This document shows, in pieces, positions 61,198 through 64,000 of a stretch of DNA of 64,000 bases. The stretch is from Streptomyces sp. NBC_01481 (GTDB lineage Bacteria; Actinomycetota; Actinomycetes; Streptomycetales; Streptomycetaceae). The translations under genes and the position numbers were made by a program. Each line of letters starts with the position of its first letter. Positions within the stretch are counted from its first letter, which is position 1. Location of the stretch: assembly GCF_026339995.1 (NCBI RefSeq), contig NZ_JAPEPT010000001.1:2103001-2167000 (forward strand). The letters run 5' to 3'. A model generated the notes under the pieces. The model was not told the DNA's origin, searched no databases, and saw only the letters and a list, made by a program, of their open reading frames with translations.

Positions 61198-61887
61198 TCA
61201 CGCCGCCTTCGCCTTCGTTGCGTACATGTCCACGTATTCCTGGCCGGACAGCTCCATGACTTCCGTCATCACCGAGTCCGTCACCGCCCGCAGCACATAG
61301 CGGTCGCGGTCCATCCCGTCGTAGCGCGAGAACTCCATCGGCTCGCCGAACCGAATCGTCACCCGGCCCGGCCGCGGCAGACCCGCGCCGCCCGGCTGGA
61401 GCTTGTCCGTGCCGATCACCGCGAACGGGACCACGGGCGCACCGGTCATCAGGGTGAGCCGGGCGATGCCCGTACGCCCCCGGTACAGGCGGCCGTCGGG
61501 GGAGCGGGTGCCCTCCGGGTAGATGCCGAAGATCTTGCCCTCCTCCAGCACCCGACGGCCGGTCATCAGCGCGGCCACACCGCCGTTGGCGCCGTCGCGG
61601 TCCACCGGGATCATGCCGCAGCCGGTGAAGAACCAGGCCATCATCCGGCCCTTGACGCCCTTGCCCGTGACGTACTCGTCCTTGCCGATGAAGTAGACCG
61701 GACGGGCGCACACCAGCGGGAGGATCATCGAGTCGATGAACGTCAGATGGTTGCCGGCGAGGATGACGGGTCCGGTCCCCGGGATGTTCTCGGCGCCTTC
61801 CACGCGGGGGCGGAACATCAGGCGCAGGATCGGTCCTAGCACGGCCTTGATGATCGACAAGCGGGACAACGGGTCCTCCGGTGTCAT
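61198..61887 (-). CDS. 1-acyl-sn-glycerol-3-phosphate acyltransferase (PlsC family)
   Basis: A 229-residue membrane-associated acyltransferase starting at ATG 61887 (28 further codons are open upstream but Arg/Pro-rich). The catalytic H47-x4-D52 box is NHLTFID, the substrate motif is YPEGTRSPDG (EGTR 125-128), and VPFAVIGTDKL is conserved. It makes phosphatidic acid or remodels phospholipids. Confidence 0.9.
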   Translation of the reverse strand: MTPEDPLSRLSIIKAVLGPILRLMFRPRVEGAENIPGTGPVILAGNHLTFIDSMILPLVCARPVYFIGKDEYVTGKGVKGRMMAWFFTGCGMIPVDRDGANGGVAALMTGRRVLEEGKIFGIYPEGTRSPDGRLYRGRTGIARLTLMTGAPVVPFAVIGTDKLQPGGAGLPRPGRVTIRFGEPMEFSRYDGMDRDRYVLRAVTDSVMTEVMELSGQEYVDMYATKAKAA

Positions 61888-61976
61888 ACGGCGGTGGCGT
61901 GGGGGCGGACGGTAACGGCGGCGAAGTCTGTGCAGGTGAGGACCATACTCGCGGGTCGCACCTGATCGCACATCGG

Positions 61977-62009
61977 GTTCACGGAGCGGATACGCAGTGT
62001 TGACGTGAA
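61977..62009 (+). promoter_or_regulatory. Candidate PHO box upstream of glpQ
   Basis: Three 11-bp units in register: GTTCACGGAGC, GGATACGCAGT, GTTGACGTGAA. Units 1 and 3 match the GTTCAC start of the Streptomyces PhoP direct repeat; unit 2 is poor. About 100 bp upstream of a glycerophosphodiesterase gene known in S. coelicolor to be phosphate-regulated. Confidence 0.5.
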
Positions 62010-62109
62010 TTTTCGCTGCGTTCGTCCACGGTCTGCCGCAGGTAAGGCGCGGCTGCCTACCATCGGGCGATCGCTTGGCAGGTGCGGGACATCACACGGA
62101 GGAATGTCG

Positions 62110-63276
62110 ATGACACAGGGTGCGGACAGAAGTCCCGGACGTCGGACCGTCCTGGGCGCGGCGGTAATCGGCACTGCGGCTCTCGGTGTCGGCGGCCTCA
62201 CCGCCGGAACTGCCGAGGCCGACGAGCGCCAAGTGAGCCATGACGGACACGGTTCGTCGTACAGGGATCTGCCCTCCCCCACCATCATCGGCCACCGCGG
62301 CGCCAGCGGCTACCGGCCCGAGCACACTCTCGGTTCCTACCAGCTGGCACTGGACCTCGGCGCCCATGTCATCGAGCAGGACCTGGTGCCCACCAAGGAC
62401 GGCCATCTCGTCTGCCGTCACGAGAACGACATCACGGGTACCACGGATGTCGCCGCCCACCCGGAGTTCGCCTCCCGCAAGACCACCAAGTCCATCGACG
62501 GCGTCAGCCTGACCGGCTGGTTCACCGAGGACTTCACACTCGCCGAGCTCAAGACGCTGCGCGCCAAGGAGCGGATCCCGGCCATCCGTCAGGAGAACAC
62601 CCTCTACGACGGCCGCTGGACGATCCCCACCTTCGAAGAGGTGCTGCGCTGGGCCGAGAAGGAGGGCCGCCGGCGCGGCCGTCCCGTATGGCTCCATGTC
62701 GAGACCAAGCACCCCACGTACTTCCGCGGTCTTGGCCTCGGTCTCGAGGAGCCGCTCGCCCGGCTGCTGCGCAGGTACGGCCGCGACCGCCGCAACTCGC
62801 CCGTCTTCCTTCAGTCGTTCGAGCCGAGCAGCATCCAGCGGTTGGCGAAGCTCGTGTCCTCGCCGCGCGTCGTGCTGCTGTCCGGCGCGAGCAGCCGCCC
62901 GTGGGACTTCGTCGTGGCGGGCGACCCGCGCACGGTCGCCGACCTGGTCAAGCCCGAGGGACTGCAGTGGATCGCGTCCTACGCGCAGGGCATCGGTCCC
63001 ACCCTCGACCTGATCATCCCGAAGGACGCGAGCGGCAAGCTGGGCACGCCGACGACGCTGGTGGCCGACGCGCACGCCAAGGGCCTGATCCTGCACCCCT
63101 ACACGATGCGCAACGAGAACGCCTTCCTGCCCGCCGACTTCCGGCGCGGCACCGACCCGAACGCCTATGGCGACGCGTTCGGTGCGTTCAAGATCTACTT
63201 CGAGACCGGCATCGACGGCATCTTCACCGACAACGCCGACACCGGACTGCTTGCGGCCGCCGACTTCAACGGCTGA
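62110..63276 (+). CDS. glpQ: Tat-exported glycerophosphodiester phosphodiesterase
   Basis: A 388-residue secreted enzyme that releases glycerol-3-phosphate from glycerophosphodiesters. ATG 62110 lies seven bases after GGAGG; ATG 62104 would be only one base after it. Tat signal R11-R12 (SPGRRTVLGAAVIGTAALGV). GDPD signature IIGHRGASGYRPEHT with H62, R63 and E71, then EQDLVPTKDGHLVCRHE and the C-terminal GIDGIFTDNAD. It resembles S. coelicolor GlpQ1, a phosphate- and carbon-controlled gene. Confidence 0.93.
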   Translation: MTQGADRSPGRRTVLGAAVIGTAALGVGGLTAGTAEADERQVSHDGHGSSYRDLPSPTIIGHRGASGYRPEHTLGSYQLALDLGAHVIEQDLVPTKDGHLVCRHENDITGTTDVAAHPEFASRKTTKSIDGVSLTGWFTEDFTLAELKTLRAKERIPAIRQENTLYDGRWTIPTFEEVLRWAEKEGRRRGRPVWLHVETKHPTYFRGLGLGLEEPLARLLRRYGRDRRNSPVFLQSFEPSSIQRLAKLVSSPRVVLLSGASSRPWDFVVAGDPRTVADLVKPEGLQWIASYAQGIGPTLDLIIPKDASGKLGTPTTLVADAHAKGLILHPYTMRNENAFLPADFRRGTDPNAYGDAFGAFKIYFETGIDGIFTDNADTGLLAAADFNG

Positions 63277-63367
63277 CCGGCGGCCGCACACGAGGCCCGG
63301 CCGCCCGTACGGGTGACTGTGCCGTCGCACGGCAACCGCCGCCGTGCGACGGCACGTCCCGCCGGTC

Positions 63368-63877
63368 ATGACGCTTCTCGAAGAACTCCGTCCGCTCGTG
63401 AGCGCCGAGGCGACGGCCGAGGCCCCCGCCGCCGCGATAGAGGCCCGCGATCTCGAACAGGCCGTCTGGGTGCGGCTGCTCGAACGCCTCGACGGAGCCG
63501 GCCCGCCGCCGGACGCCGCCCGCTGGGTCAGGTCGGCCGTACGCGCGGAGGCGCGCCGCGCCAGGCGCACCGCGGCCCGGGAGCGGCCGTACGGTCCGGA
63601 GCCGTCGGCGGACCCGGCGGGCGGCCCGGAAGGGGCCGCGCTGTGGTCCGAGCGCCGCCGTGCCCTGCGCGATGCGATCGCCCGCACACCGGGCAACTGC
63701 CCGCGGCTGCTGACTGCGATGCTGTCGCCCGACGACCCGACCTACCGCGAAATCGCAGGGGAGTTGGGAATCTCACAAGGCAGTCTGGGGCCGATGCGTT
63801 CCCGTTGCCTGGGATGCCTGCGCAGAATGCTGACGGCAGAGGTTGCGGCTCCTGAACCTGGGGGAAAGGAGCGGTAG
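63368..63877 (+). CDS. Small sigma-70-family-like protein
   Basis: A 169-residue protein starting at ATG 63368. The N-terminal part resembles a weak sigma region 2 (LEQAVWVRLLERLDGAGPPP and RWVRSAVRAEARRAR); the C-terminal region 4 is clear (DPTYREIAGELGISQGSLGP). A degenerate ECF-like sigma factor conserved next to glpQ in Streptomyces, to my recollection. No anti-sigma gene is visible. Confidence 0.78.
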   Translation: MTLLEELRPLVSAEATAEAPAAAIEARDLEQAVWVRLLERLDGAGPPPDAARWVRSAVRAEARRARRTAARERPYGPEPSADPAGGPEGAALWSERRRALRDAIARTPGNCPRLLTAMLSPDDPTYREIAGELGISQGSLGPMRSRCLGCLRRMLTAEVAAPEPGGKER

Positions 63878-63913
63878 ACAACCGGCGGACAGGTGAGCGG
63901 GAGGCATGCGCAC

Positions 63914-64000
63914 ATGGGCATGAGCGTGACCATCTCAGCGGCAAGAGCACAGGACGCGGAGCAGATCCTCAAGCTGCAGTATCTGTGCTACCAGAGCGAG
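63914..64000 (+). CDS. GNAT-family N-acetyltransferase, 5' end only
   Basis: The first 29 codons (MGMSVTISAARAQDAEQILK, then LQYLCYQSE) look like the beginning of a GNAT domain; the rest is beyond the window. ATG 63914 or 63920, about nine bases after GGGAGG. Confidence 0.6.
   Translation, partial: MGMSVTISAARAQDAEQILKLQYLCYQSE

Overview
High-GC actinobacterial DNA, almost certainly a Streptomyces chromosome core region. The codon bias, GTG/TTG starts, 4-base stop/start overlaps (GTGA, ATGA) and Tat signals fit. So does the gene content: from memory it parallels the S. coelicolor interval from glpQ1 through the arg cluster and pheST/infC-rpmI-rplT to glnA4, in reverse orientation.

Layout. 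1-5.8 kb: an ethanolamine-type permease (cut by the window edge) and a GntR/FadR regulator on the minus strand, divergent from a plus-strand operon of a glutamine-synthetase-like ligase (GlnA4 type), an aldehyde dehydrogenase and an SDR. This looks like a gamma-glutamylation route for ethanolamine or a related amine. 5.8-8.0 kb: a DUF2510 membrane protein gene whose stop codon was hit by an intact IS481-family element (6-bp target duplication GCTAGG), followed by a CTAG-bounded palindromic MITE. 8.0-14.5 kb: an alanine-racemase-fold enzyme, a proline-rich membrane protein coupled to a mycosin-like subtilase, a beta-lactamase-fold protein, an SseB-like protein and a DUF1844 protein. 14.5-22.9 kb: infC-rpmI-rplT (infC most likely starting at AUC), a terminator, a degenerate GC-rich repeat block, a TrmH-family methyltransferase, a PAS histidine kinase, and pheST with a strong terminator. 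23-32.8 kb: a PP2C phosphatase, a TPR regulator, a NUDIX hydrolase, 3-hydroxyacyl-CoA dehydrogenase, a second MITE, a GHL10 glycosidase-like protein, a DMT exporter divergent from a MocR regulator with overlapping start codons, and a histidine-phosphatase-like protein lacking its catalytic histidines. 32.8-42.8 kb: an ECF sigma factor fused to a PPOX flavin domain with its YCII partner, a CGNR regulator with a divergent MFS gene, two envelope proteins, two FAD monooxygenases and a TetR regulator.

43-58.3 kb is the arginine cluster. argCJBDR is followed, after 7.6 kb, by argG-argH. Both argC and argG promoters carry ARG-box-like palindromes over the core promoter. The 7.6 kb between argR and argG is almost entirely minus-strand: two paralogous three-gene cassettes (haem/FAD transmembrane reductase, FMN-binding surface protein, ApbE flavin transferase) flanking an L,D-transpeptidase-like protein and a PPOX protein. 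These look like duplicated extracytoplasmic flavin electron-transfer modules. 58.3-64 kb: a HAD protein, a TetR-MFS efflux pair with an autoregulatory palindrome, a third MITE, a phospholipid acyltransferase, a Tat-exported glycerophosphodiesterase with a candidate PHO box, a small sigma-like protein and the start of a GNAT acetyltransferase.

No tRNA, rRNA, CRISPR array or prophage is apparent. The most interesting items are the duplicated flavin-export cassettes inside the arg cluster, the sigma-PPOX fusion, the CTAG-MITE family with the IS481 insertion at its edge, and the palindromic element upstream of argC.
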